Assembly (NCBI GenBank): GCA_913061495.1
Contig: CAJXVG010000012.1
Coordinates: 1 to 32,790 of the forward strand
Reading direction: 5' to 3'
DNA from: an uncultured Winogradskyella sp.
Lineage (GTDB): Bacteria; Bacteroidota; Bacteroidia; Flavobacteriales; Flavobacteriaceae
Length of the DNA stretch: 32,790 nt
Shown here piece after piece: positions 1 to 8,050 of the stretch (positions are counted from its first letter, which is position 1; the number at the start of each line of letters is the position of its first letter). A program made the position numbers and the translations under genes. The notes under the pieces are model-generated. The model worked only from the letters and a program-made list of their open reading frames with translations. It was not told the origin of the DNA and made no database searches.

Positions 1-633
1 AAGAGACAGATATTGAAGAGTATTGATTTCTATATCTTTTTTTAAAATACTATTGGCTTTTGTCATTACTTTGTGATGGTCTATATTCAAATTCTCAATG
101 AAGGCTATTTGTCCCTCAAAAGGAAGCCTTAAATTGGTGTGATTTCTATTTGCTACTTTTCTAATGTCACCTATATAAGCTTTTGTGTCCGATAAAATTC
201 TGATTCGTTTACATTCTATTGCAAAATAGACCTGATTATTTTTGGACATCCATTCGCTTTGAAGTCCTAATCTATCCACGTATATATCAATTTTATCGGG
301 TTTCTGTTTAGAATCAACAAGGTCTATATATCTTTCTTGGGTTTCAGCAGCAAAATGAATATCTTCTAATTTTGAGATTTTATCTTTTAATAGGTGTTTT
401 TTAACGTTGAGATAATTATCTACTAAATCAAATTTCAAATAGTCCTCAAATGATAATGTACTATTCTCTTTGACTGCATTAATAGAGTATGGATTTTTTG
501 TTTTTTCCTTTAGACAAATCCCGTAACATTCGCATACGTAAGAAATTATTTGCTGTATTCTTTTATTAGTTATAGAAAAAGTATTTTTCCTATGTTGTAT
601 GAATTGGGATGCATCAGAAATCATTAACTTCAT
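1..633 (-). CDS. Partial protein with PD-(D/E)XK nuclease-like motif, runs off the left edge (211 codons visible)
   Basis: Manual minus-strand translation from ATG at 633 (or 624) is open to base 1: MKLMISDASQFIQHRKNTFSITNKRIQQIISYVCE...KPDKIDIYVDRLGLQSEWMSKNNQVYFAIECKRIRIL...YIGDIRKVANRNHTNLRLPFEGQIAFI. The D...(about 20)...ECK arrangement fits PD-(D/E)XK. Overlaps the 3' end of the methyltransferase gene. Not in the ORF track because it lacks an end. Confidence 0.7.
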   Translation of the reverse strand, partial: MKLMISDASQFIQHRKNTFSITNKRIQQIISYVCECYGICLKEKTKNPYSINAVKENSTLSFEDYLKFDLVDNYLNVKKHLLKDKISKLEDIHFAAETQERYIDLVDSKQKPDKIDIYVDRLGLQSEWMSKNNQVYFAIECKRIRILSDTKAYIGDIRKVANRNHTNLRLPFEGQIAFIENLNIDHHKVMTKANSILKKDIEINTLQYLSL

Positions 634-3600
634 TACTTAAGTCATTAAACTCTGCTTGCTCAATAGTGTTTCTAAATTCTGCTACGTCATACCAAGCGAT
701 GGCGCGATGCCAACATTTATACTCATTTGGTTTAATTATATAAAATGAATTATTTTCAAATCCCTTAATGTCCTTTTGTAGATACAAGTTTTTTAGAGGA
801 TCACGCGTATTTGTAATTTGAGATATACTTAAATTGTCTGCCAACCTTTGCAATACTTCTTTTTCATCAAATTTATCTTTTGGGTATATAATTTTTTCTT
901 CCGGTTCTACATTTAAAAGAACAAAGTTCATTGCAATGAAATAATCTAAAATGTAAATCTCTATTTGAATAAATTCATCCTCGTAAAGGTTCCCAATTTC
1001 ATTTAGGTAAACTTCTGCATATTTTTGTAGAACGAAATCTTGGTTTCTGTAATGATTAAAATTAAAGTGAGTGAAATCCGTAACCAAATCTTGCTTGCTT
1101 TCTTGGAATTGGTATCTCGAGACATTAAGGGCATAATCTATTAAATCTTTTTCATAGTCTTTAATTTCGTAAATTTCAGCAATTAACCCATTTATTTTTA
1201 AGAAAATCTTGTCATCAAATTCAGGCTCTCCTAGATTAAAATCTGAATAATGCTTTCGGAAAGAATTCAAAAATTCATCTACCAATTTAATAAGTTCCTC
1301 ATTCAATGAATTATCTGGCTTATTAAAAGGAATGTTCAAAAATTCGTCTACAAATCGAATAGCGGGCCTTGTACCAACACCCCAAGCGCTCGCAATTAAA
1401 AACATATAATAAGTAGCCATTTCTGAAATCAATAAACCATAAATAGGCTTGATTATATTTTTATTAAATGAAGAGATTGCAAAAGTACCCTTTCTAAATA
1501 CCGAGTCCGATTCGCAATAAGAAATGACTGGTTTATTCCAATTCTTACTCTGCTCCTTTAATAGAATTTTACTCCCTTTAAAAATCTCTATTTTTCTCCC
1601 TCTTGAGAGTTTGACATCTGCTTCTCCTAAAGTTTTGGCCTTATTTACCTGTGTATAGTATTCATTTATTTCACTATTTTCAACTATTGGCAGTCCAATT
1701 AAGTTTGGATATGGTTTTGCATCCAGCCCCCTTTCTATACCAGCTCCTTTGAAAGTAGTTTTCTCATCTATTAAATCTAATATTTTTAATGTATTTTGCG
1801 ACTCTAACCTTTTTATAAATCCAAAATCTAAAATATTTCCATATAATGCGACTTTAAACATCCAATCATTTTCAACAAAATGTTTTTGAGCAATTTTCTT
1901 GTTGTCGTATTTTTCAATGACCAACATTTTAAAATACTTTAAAAATGAGTTCACCTTTATACTCAAATGTTCGACAGAATTTTCGAGATGATTTTCACTT
2001 TTCGCTTGGCGATAAAAGACTATCGAAGTTGGGCTCTCTTGCTGCTCGAAAAGAGATTGTTTGACAGCTGATAAATCTAAAAACTTATTTAAGCAGAAGG
2101 AAGTTAAAAATTTATGCTTAAATTCTCTGGTTGTAGTTGAAACATTATAAAAAACGGTGCTGGTTACTATTAAGGCTGTAACAGTATCAACTTGCATAAA
2201 ATCATTCGAACGCAATAAAAAGGATTGTGCAATTTCTAATTTGCCCTTAATTTTTTTGCTATAAGTATTACTGGAATTGACCCATTCTAGGTGTTTATAC
2301 GATTTATCTTTTTTCCAAGGCGGATTTCCTAAAATAAAATTAGGTTTTTGTCCTATAACAATCTCGTTGAATTTGTGGTCAAGATCAAAAAAATCTGCTT
2401 CAAATAAATTTTCTCCTAAGAAATTCGGGAAAGGATATTTTTCTATATCCTTTGGATTTTGGTAATCTAAGAGAGCGATATATATTGAAAAGCAAGTTAC
2501 TTTTAAAGCCTCCGGATTAATATCAATACCAAAAAGATTGTTTTTAGCTATATTCCTGATAGATGTACTGAAATCCTTATTGTTCTCTTTGCCATTTAAG
2601 TTAATTTCTTTTTCAATCATCTTTCTTAAAGACTGGACTAAAAATATTCCAGAACCCACCGCAACCTCAAAAATCTTGCAGGAAGATGTATGACTGTTTT
2701 CTAAATACTTATCTATGGTATCATTTAAAATATATTCCACCAAAAAAGGAGGTGTATATACCGCAGCATCTAACTTTCTTTTTTCCTCATCAATTAATGA
2801 CTCATAAATACCAGAAATTACTTCTACAGGAATAATTGAAAAGTCAAATATGTGAAAATAATATCCATCAAACAAGGTTCCTTGTTCTTGGACTTCTCCT
2901 TTAAAAACATCTGCTAGAAATTGAGATTGGCTTGAGGTTAATTTTATATCGACTTCTTTAAATAGAACCCCATTGAAATTTTTATTTAACTTAATAAACA
3001 AGCTGTCCAATTTGGCAGGATCCTGAATTATTTTACTAAAGCTAAATCTTTTCTCATCAATGCTATTTCCTGTGATTTCATCATCGTCAATTTTAACCCC
3101 TCTATCAATCAAATAACGAATAAAAATTAATCGGAGGATTAAGGAATTTGCTTCGTTTTCAGTAAGTCCATCAGGCTTACTTATTAAAATTTGTCTAACA
3201 GAGCTTATATTTTGAAACAATCGATCATTTACCCGTTTCCGAAAATTATTTTTCTTTGTATTTTCGAAATATTCATATTGCAACCATTTCCAAGTAAGTC
3301 CGCTTTGTAAATTCCAAAAAGAAAATTTTGATTGTCTTTCCTCTGCATTTAAGGGAATTTCTTCCAGAGTTCTCTCTTTTTTATGGTAATTAAGAGCATT
3401 GTAAACTTTTACATCTTGATTTTTAACAATAAAAATCACAGGCGAATTGTCAAACGACCATACTTGTTTATGAATTTCTAATTCACGAGTTGACAGATGA
3501 TTTTCATCAAGATAAAAAAAAAGCAATAAGGGTTGCTGATTAAAAACGTAATAAGCATCAGGATTAATTATTTCTAATTTCTGCTTAACTTCAGGGGCAA

Positions 3601-3634
3601 ATCCATCATAGGAAATACCATCTGCTCTATCCAT
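614..3634 (-). CDS. Eco57I/type IIG-like N6-adenine DNA methyltransferase (R-M-like)
   Basis: 1006 aa with SAM motif I-like FEVAVGSGIFLVQSLRKM and catalytic motif IV ILGNPPWKKD. The ORF is open a further 23 codons upstream of the annotated ATG. Confidence 0.8.
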   Translation of the reverse strand: MDRADGISYDGFAPEVKQKLEIINPDAYYVFNQQPLLLFFYLDENHLSTRELEIHKQVWSFDNSPVIFIVKNQDVKVYNALNYHKKERTLEEIPLNAEERQSKFSFWNLQSGLTWKWLQYEYFENTKKNNFRKRVNDRLFQNISSVRQILISKPDGLTENEANSLILRLIFIRYLIDRGVKIDDDEITGNSIDEKRFSFSKIIQDPAKLDSLFIKLNKNFNGVLFKEVDIKLTSSQSQFLADVFKGEVQEQGTLFDGYYFHIFDFSIIPVEVISGIYESLIDEEKRKLDAAVYTPPFLVEYILNDTIDKYLENSHTSSCKIFEVAVGSGIFLVQSLRKMIEKEINLNGKENNKDFSTSIRNIAKNNLFGIDINPEALKVTCFSIYIALLDYQNPKDIEKYPFPNFLGENLFEADFFDLDHKFNEIVIGQKPNFILGNPPWKKDKSYKHLEWVNSSNTYSKKIKGKLEIAQSFLLRSNDFMQVDTVTALIVTSTVFYNVSTTTREFKHKFLTSFCLNKFLDLSAVKQSLFEQQESPTSIVFYRQAKSENHLENSVEHLSIKVNSFLKYFKMLVIEKYDNKKIAQKHFVENDWMFKVALYGNILDFGFIKRLESQNTLKILDLIDEKTTFKGAGIERGLDAKPYPNLIGLPIVENSEINEYYTQVNKAKTLGEADVKLSRGRKIEIFKGSKILLKEQSKNWNKPVISYCESDSVFRKGTFAISSFNKNIIKPIYGLLISEMATYYMFLIASAWGVGTRPAIRFVDEFLNIPFNKPDNSLNEELIKLVDEFLNSFRKHYSDFNLGEPEFDDKIFLKINGLIAEIYEIKDYEKDLIDYALNVSRYQFQESKQDLVTDFTHFNFNHYRNQDFVLQKYAEVYLNEIGNLYEDEFIQIEIYILDYFIAMNFVLLNVEPEEKIIYPKDKFDEKEVLQRLADNLSISQITNTRDPLKNLYLQKDIKGFENNSFYIIKPNEYKCWHRAIAWYDVAEFRNTIEQAEFNDLSNEVNDF

Positions 3635-3834
3635 AAAATAGACAGCTCGGTGCTCAATTAGCCCTAATTGATTTAATATGTTATTTAATGGCTCGATTAG
3701 AAATCAAAAATTTATTTACACAAAAATAGAAGTTTTAATAGACCATCCATAAGATAAATTGTATTTGTTTTGTCAAGCGGAACAGAATGATGTTTTATTT
3801 AAGCCACATAAATTCCGAAAATAGTCTGTTTATC

Positions 3835-4200
3835 TTAAAAAGGCCCTTTATCCCTCGGTCCATTATGGGTTACCTTCCATTGGCCATCTTTTTGAACCAG
3901 TTTAAAAACACCCGGTTTTGGGTCATAAGCTGTTGAATATTTTACCCAAGCCACCACGCCATCCATAGCCTCATCCACCACTTTAAAATTAGCTTCTGAA
4001 TCTTTATCTTCAGTAAACATTGCTTGAATGCTTGAAAGGTTTGCATAGCCTTCCGAAGTGGTAAATTTTTTCAAGGTAGCTTCATCACCGTGATAAAAAC
4101 TTTCGGCAACAACTTTAGCGGTTTCAGAAGGGGAAAGGTTCTTTTTTTCTGAACACGAGAAGAACAACAATATGAGCGAGCAAATGACTAAATTTTTCAT
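3835..4200 (-). CDS. Small lipoprotein, DUF4878-like
   Basis: 121 aa with lipobox LLFFSCSEKK. ETAKVVAESFYHGDEATLKKF...VFKLVQKDGQWKV resembles the DUF4878/NTF2-like lipoprotein pattern. Lies directly downstream of the tra genes. Confidence 0.55.
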   Translation of the reverse strand: MKNLVICSLILLFFSCSEKKNLSPSETAKVVAESFYHGDEATLKKFTTSEGYANLSSIQAMFTEDKDSEANFKVVDEAMDGVVAWVKYSTAYDPKPGVFKLVQKDGQWKVTHNGPRDKGPF

Positions 4201-4207
4201 AACGTTA

Positions 4208-5041
4208 CTAATTTGGGTTATTGATATAACTATGTGATATTTTCAGTTCAATATTACGTTCGCCATCTTTTTCGTGCAGTTCAAAAATTGCTCTGCGGTC
4301 ATTGGATAGCGAAAACTTCGGCAAGACATAAACAAACCGAACCGTTTCGTTTTCTGTGATTTTAGAAGGCATATTATGTTTGAAAATCGGTTCTTGATAC
4401 AGTCGTTGTAACGATTTCTTTTTCCCCTTCTGTCTTGTTTCAACAGAGAGTTTTAAGAAATTCAAATCATAATCCAACGTAGAATTATTCTTAATCTGGA
4501 TGACAAAGTAAAGTTCTTCCGTATCAAAAACAATGTTCTCAACGCTCAAAACTATACCTTCGGTTCTCTTTTTAATCCTACCTACACGCTGCTTTCTCTC
4601 AAGAAGATAGGAACTGAATTTCTGGTAATAATAATCCCTGTTATCAACATTGCTTTCAGCAGTAACAACAGAAATAGAATCATTCAATATTGGTCTTTCA
4701 TTCCCGATACTACTTGACTTCGGAATAAAATAATTGAATTTTAATAGCTGCGCTTTATACCTTACAATATACGAAAAAATTGAACCATCTCTATTGACTA
4801 TCAGAAGATTGCTTTCTTTCCCAGGCTTTGCTTGAAGAAGCCCGAAATACTGTTCTTTTTCACGGTTGTAGGTAAATACAAAATTATCTGAACCGGTTAT
4901 GCCTTGCCGTATGGGTTCTGGAAAGAATAACGCAACGTTTTTGGTATCGTTGGCATAAATGGTGTCGAGAACTTTGGTTGTTTGCGCTTTCGCGAAAGTG
5001 GAAATACATATGACTGCTATTATTATGACTGAATTTTTCAT
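4208..5041 (-). CDS. traN: Conjugative transfer protein TraN (DUF4138-like)
   Basis: 277 aa with signal peptide. Syntenic after TraM. The FVFTYNREKEQYFGLLQAKPGKESNLLIVNRDGSIFSYIVRY...RRAIFELHEKDGERNIELKIS pattern fits CTnDOT TraN. Confidence 0.8.
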   Translation of the reverse strand: MKNSVIIIAVICISTFAKAQTTKVLDTIYANDTKNVALFFPEPIRQGITGSDNFVFTYNREKEQYFGLLQAKPGKESNLLIVNRDGSIFSYIVRYKAQLLKFNYFIPKSSSIGNERPILNDSISVVTAESNVDNRDYYYQKFSSYLLERKQRVGRIKKRTEGIVLSVENIVFDTEELYFVIQIKNNSTLDYDLNFLKLSVETRQKGKKKSLQRLYQEPIFKHNMPSKITENETVRFVYVLPKFSLSNDRRAIFELHEKDGERNIELKISHSYINNPN

Positions 5042-5073
5042 AAGAGTGCGTTTTTAAATACCCATTATAGGCT

Positions 5074-6003
5074 TTATAATTTTGGTTTTAAAATGAGTTT
5101 GTAATTGTTCAATACCGTAACTTTTACATTTCGGTTGCTACGCCTAAGCACCTTTGTAACACCACCCACCTGCGGAACGGTAGGTATGTTGATGTCGCCA
5201 ATAATATCGTCCAAGACTTCGGTGGTGGCTTCTGCCCGAAAATTGTTCTGTACGTAGATGCCTTCGCTACCATCTGACAAATCAAAGGCTTTGAGTTTGG
5301 TAGGATGGTGCTTTATGTTTTCAATTTCAATGAGTGCACGATTGGGCTGAAAGCTTATAAAACCGAAAATAGGTGTATTCTTAGGCATTTTTTTGCCATT
5401 AATCGTAGCAGCTTTAGTAAGGCGCATTCGTAATCTGGTATTCGCTTTTACTATCTGGTCGCCATCTACTACCACGTAAATTGTTTCATCGGTATTACCA
5501 ATTATTGAAACCTCGTTCGGTTTTGGTGCAGCGGCAAAGAACAACTGATGTTCCAAGCCCAATTCTTTGGCTTCAATTCTTTGTTCCCGCTTCACTTCAG
5601 CAGAATCAATTTTTGATGCCACTTTGCGAACAGTTCTTTTCTGTCCCAAATTCTGGTATCGCTTTTCTGAATACTGAATCTTGCCAGCTTCGTAAATGCT
5701 ATCTACGATACGTTCTTTTTCGCGTTCCGGAAGGTCTGGGTCGTAAAATCCCAAGGAATCAATCAGCTTTTCATCATAGATGCTGGGCGCATTGTTTTCA
5801 CGTACTTTTTTCAAGTCGTTAATCGCATCCAATTTAGAATCGTACTCTTTTTGGTCTTCTTCCAAATCAGGTATCAAGGTCTGTTTAAGGTTTTCAGTTT
5901 CACTTTCATCATCGCCCATAACCATTACGGAATAGGAAATCAGGAATATGAAAATCACGGCCAAAACCGCTGCAAATACTATTTTATTCTTTTCAACTTT
6001 CAT
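5074..6003 (-). CDS. traM: Conjugative transposon protein TraM
   Basis: 309 aa with an N-terminal TM segment, KPNEVSIIGNTDETIYVVVDGDQIVKANTRLRMRLTKAATINGKKMPKNTPIFGFISFQPNRALIEI, and tra synteny. Confidence 0.85.
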   Translation of the reverse strand: MKVEKNKIVFAAVLAVIFIFLISYSVMVMGDDESETENLKQTLIPDLEEDQKEYDSKLDAINDLKKVRENNAPSIYDEKLIDSLGFYDPDLPEREKERIVDSIYEAGKIQYSEKRYQNLGQKRTVRKVASKIDSAEVKREQRIEAKELGLEHQLFFAAAPKPNEVSIIGNTDETIYVVVDGDQIVKANTRLRMRLTKAATINGKKMPKNTPIFGFISFQPNRALIEIENIKHHPTKLKAFDLSDGSEGIYVQNNFRAEATTEVLDDIIGDINIPTVPQVGGVTKVLRRSNRNVKVTVLNNYKLILKPKL

Positions 6004-6607
6004 CGTTTAGTTTTTTTAAAGTGTTCTCGAAGTAATTGGTAATCAATAATCCGTGCGGATTGTTTGGAAAATTTCGGTCAACCATAATCAGGTTTCCGGT
6101 AGAAACCAATTCATAAGTGTCGATGATTGAACCTCTATTGATTTCAAAAATGGTCGTCGTTGTAAAACTGTACGAGCCATTATTTTCATTTATCCGTGAA
6201 TCGATACTCAGTACTTTTTGAACCAATGAATACTGAAGCAATCGGTTATAAACACCATCGGCTTTTTTCTGGCGGTAGAGATTATCCACAGAACTATTAC
6301 CTAACCAAAGTGCCTTTTCCAAGTTGCGTTCATAATTACTGGCATCGATATTATAGAAGTAGTTGTGGAACAGATCCAAATGTGCCAGAGCTTCAACTCT
6401 AAAATTCTCTTTTTGAGTCACGAGCTTCAGCGGAATAATGCTGCCATCGGTATTAATGGCAAATGCACTATTGAGCGCTTTTTGATTGGTGTTGAATACC
6501 ATCCAAACTGAAAATGTGCTGGACAGCAACGCACACACAACAACTGCCAAAACGATAAACCGATTCATTTTTAGGACGTTATATATATTCTTGTATGGTG
6601 TTTTCAT
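5993..6607 (-). CDS. traK: Conjugative transposon protein TraK
   Basis: 204 aa: MKTPYKNIYNVLKMNRFIVLAVVVCALLSSTFSVWMVF... is TraK-like. Overlaps the traM start by 11 bp. Confidence 0.85.
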   Translation of the reverse strand: MKTPYKNIYNVLKMNRFIVLAVVVCALLSSTFSVWMVFNTNQKALNSAFAINTDGSIIPLKLVTQKENFRVEALAHLDLFHNYFYNIDASNYERNLEKALWLGNSSVDNLYRQKKADGVYNRLLQYSLVQKVLSIDSRINENNGSYSFTTTTIFEINRGSIIDTYELVSTGNLIMVDRNFPNNPHGLLITNYFENTLKKLNDES

Positions 6608-6619
6608 ATTTTATTTGGT

Positions 6620-7462
6620 TTAGGAAGTAAACAATCTGAGTGTAAAAGACGTGGCACGTTTATACAGTTTGAATTTTAGGAAAACAATAAAACCAACCGA
6701 CCCAAGCTGAACCACAGGTGCAAAAAAGCCTTGGCCTGTATCGGTTCCAAACAAATTGACCCAAAAATTGGTGTTGATTTCAGTATAGAGTGCATTCACA
6801 AAGACGTTTACTAAAAAGAAGGCAGGTACTAACATATATACTGCCGCATAGAGCTTGAAGAATGTATAAGCTAACGAACGGAACTTTTCAAAGACTGCAA
6901 GGCTAATGACCAAGGGAAAAAAAGTTTGCATTATTCCGAGTAGAAAAAAGCGTTCTGCCAAAAACAATGGGTAAATGAACAAATCCAATATCCAGAGGAA
7001 CAAGCTAATGATGAATGCAAATATTTTGAATCCGTAAAGCGGTGTGACCAAGGCTTCATACAATAATGTCATAGCAGCTTGTGCAACCTCTATTATGCTA
7101 ACGTCCTCTTCAATGGGAATATCCTGCATTTGTAAAGGCAATAATGCCGGTGCTGTTCCTCGATATTGTCCTTCAATAGCTACTAATATTCCATCGAAAA
7201 AGCCTAATACCTGTGTTGAGAATATGACCAAAATGGCAATGGCGAAATTCTTTGCCAGTTCGCCAGGACTCAATCCCCAAGTATAACCGTCCTTATCTGC
7301 AATGCCTTCATTGTATTTTTTAAGGATGTTGACCAAAAAGAACAGGACAGCGAGCGTTTTCATTCCCGCAATAGTGTATTGCGAAAAGTCGCTGGCCTGT
7401 ATGGTCTGGAAAACGGTATCTATATATTCCAGCCCGATTCCTAAGAGAATGGTCGCCGTCAT
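6620..7462 (-). CDS. traJ: Conjugative transposon protein TraJ, polytopic membrane protein
   Basis: 280 aa with multiple TM segments, a TraJ-like profile, and position between the DUF4141-like protein and TraK. Confidence 0.8.
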   Translation of the reverse strand: MTATILLGIGLEYIDTVFQTIQASDFSQYTIAGMKTLAVLFFLVNILKKYNEGIADKDGYTWGLSPGELAKNFAIAILVIFSTQVLGFFDGILVAIEGQYRGTAPALLPLQMQDIPIEEDVSIIEVAQAAMTLLYEALVTPLYGFKIFAFIISLFLWILDLFIYPLFLAERFFLLGIMQTFFPLVISLAVFEKFRSLAYTFFKLYAAVYMLVPAFFLVNVFVNALYTEINTNFWVNLFGTDTGQGFFAPVVQLGSVGFIVFLKFKLYKRATSFTLRLFTS

Positions 7463-7464
7463 TT

Positions 7465-8046
7465 TTAGTATTCAGTTTCTCGGTTATTGACTTTATCCTG
7501 CATTTTTCTGAACGAAATAATGTCACGATAGCGTTTGGTTTTTGTAGTGATGTTGGAAATCATTTGCTTAGATTCCATCTCTTTAGCCTTTAGAATTTCA
7601 GCACGTTCGGCATCGCTCATTTTTAGGTAATCGCTGGATAGAACTTCATCGATAAAATCCACCGTGTCCAATGAGTTTTGAACTATGGCATCGAATGATT
7701 GGACAACCCTTGAAACTTCATCGGGTTTTATATAGGGCGAGTTAAGAATGTCCTGTACATCGTTTTGCATTACGTTGATAAGGTGCTGATTGTTTTGTCC
7801 AATTTCCTCAACTGCTCTCAGTTGTTCGACAACGCTTGACACTTTTTCTATAGCCTCTTTTGCATCTTTCAGGAATTTTACAGACTTAATCATTTGAGCC
7901 GTTTGCTTGCCAGATTCTATCAGTTGTTTTACCAAGCTGATAAAATTGGTATTGTCATAAGTGGGCATTCCCTGTGCATTGGCATTGTCTGACATAAACA
8001 AGGTCAGGGCTACCGTCATTACTAAAATTTTGATTTTTGTCTTCAT
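7465..8046 (-). CDS. traI: Conjugative transfer protein, DUF4141/TraI-like
   Basis: 193 aa with signal peptide and coiled-coil-rich sequence (VKQLIESGKQTAQMIKSVKFLKDAKEAIEKVSSVVEQLRAVEEIGQ). Located between traG and traJ. Confidence 0.65.
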   Translation of the reverse strand: MKTKIKILVMTVALTLFMSDNANAQGMPTYDNTNFISLVKQLIESGKQTAQMIKSVKFLKDAKEAIEKVSSVVEQLRAVEEIGQNNQHLINVMQNDVQDILNSPYIKPDEVSRVVQSFDAIVQNSLDTVDFIDEVLSSDYLKMSDAERAEILKAKEMESKQMISNITTKTKRYRDIISFRKMQDKVNNRETEY

Positions 8047-8050
8047 AATA

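Noticed and set aside
2277-2465. 62-aa plus-strand ORF
   Set aside because: Antisense to the methyltransferase motif region. No recognisable domain; typical spurious ORF.
5481-5822. 113-aa plus-strand ORF antisense to traM
   Set aside because: Low-complexity, atypical composition. Sits fully inside a well-supported traM.
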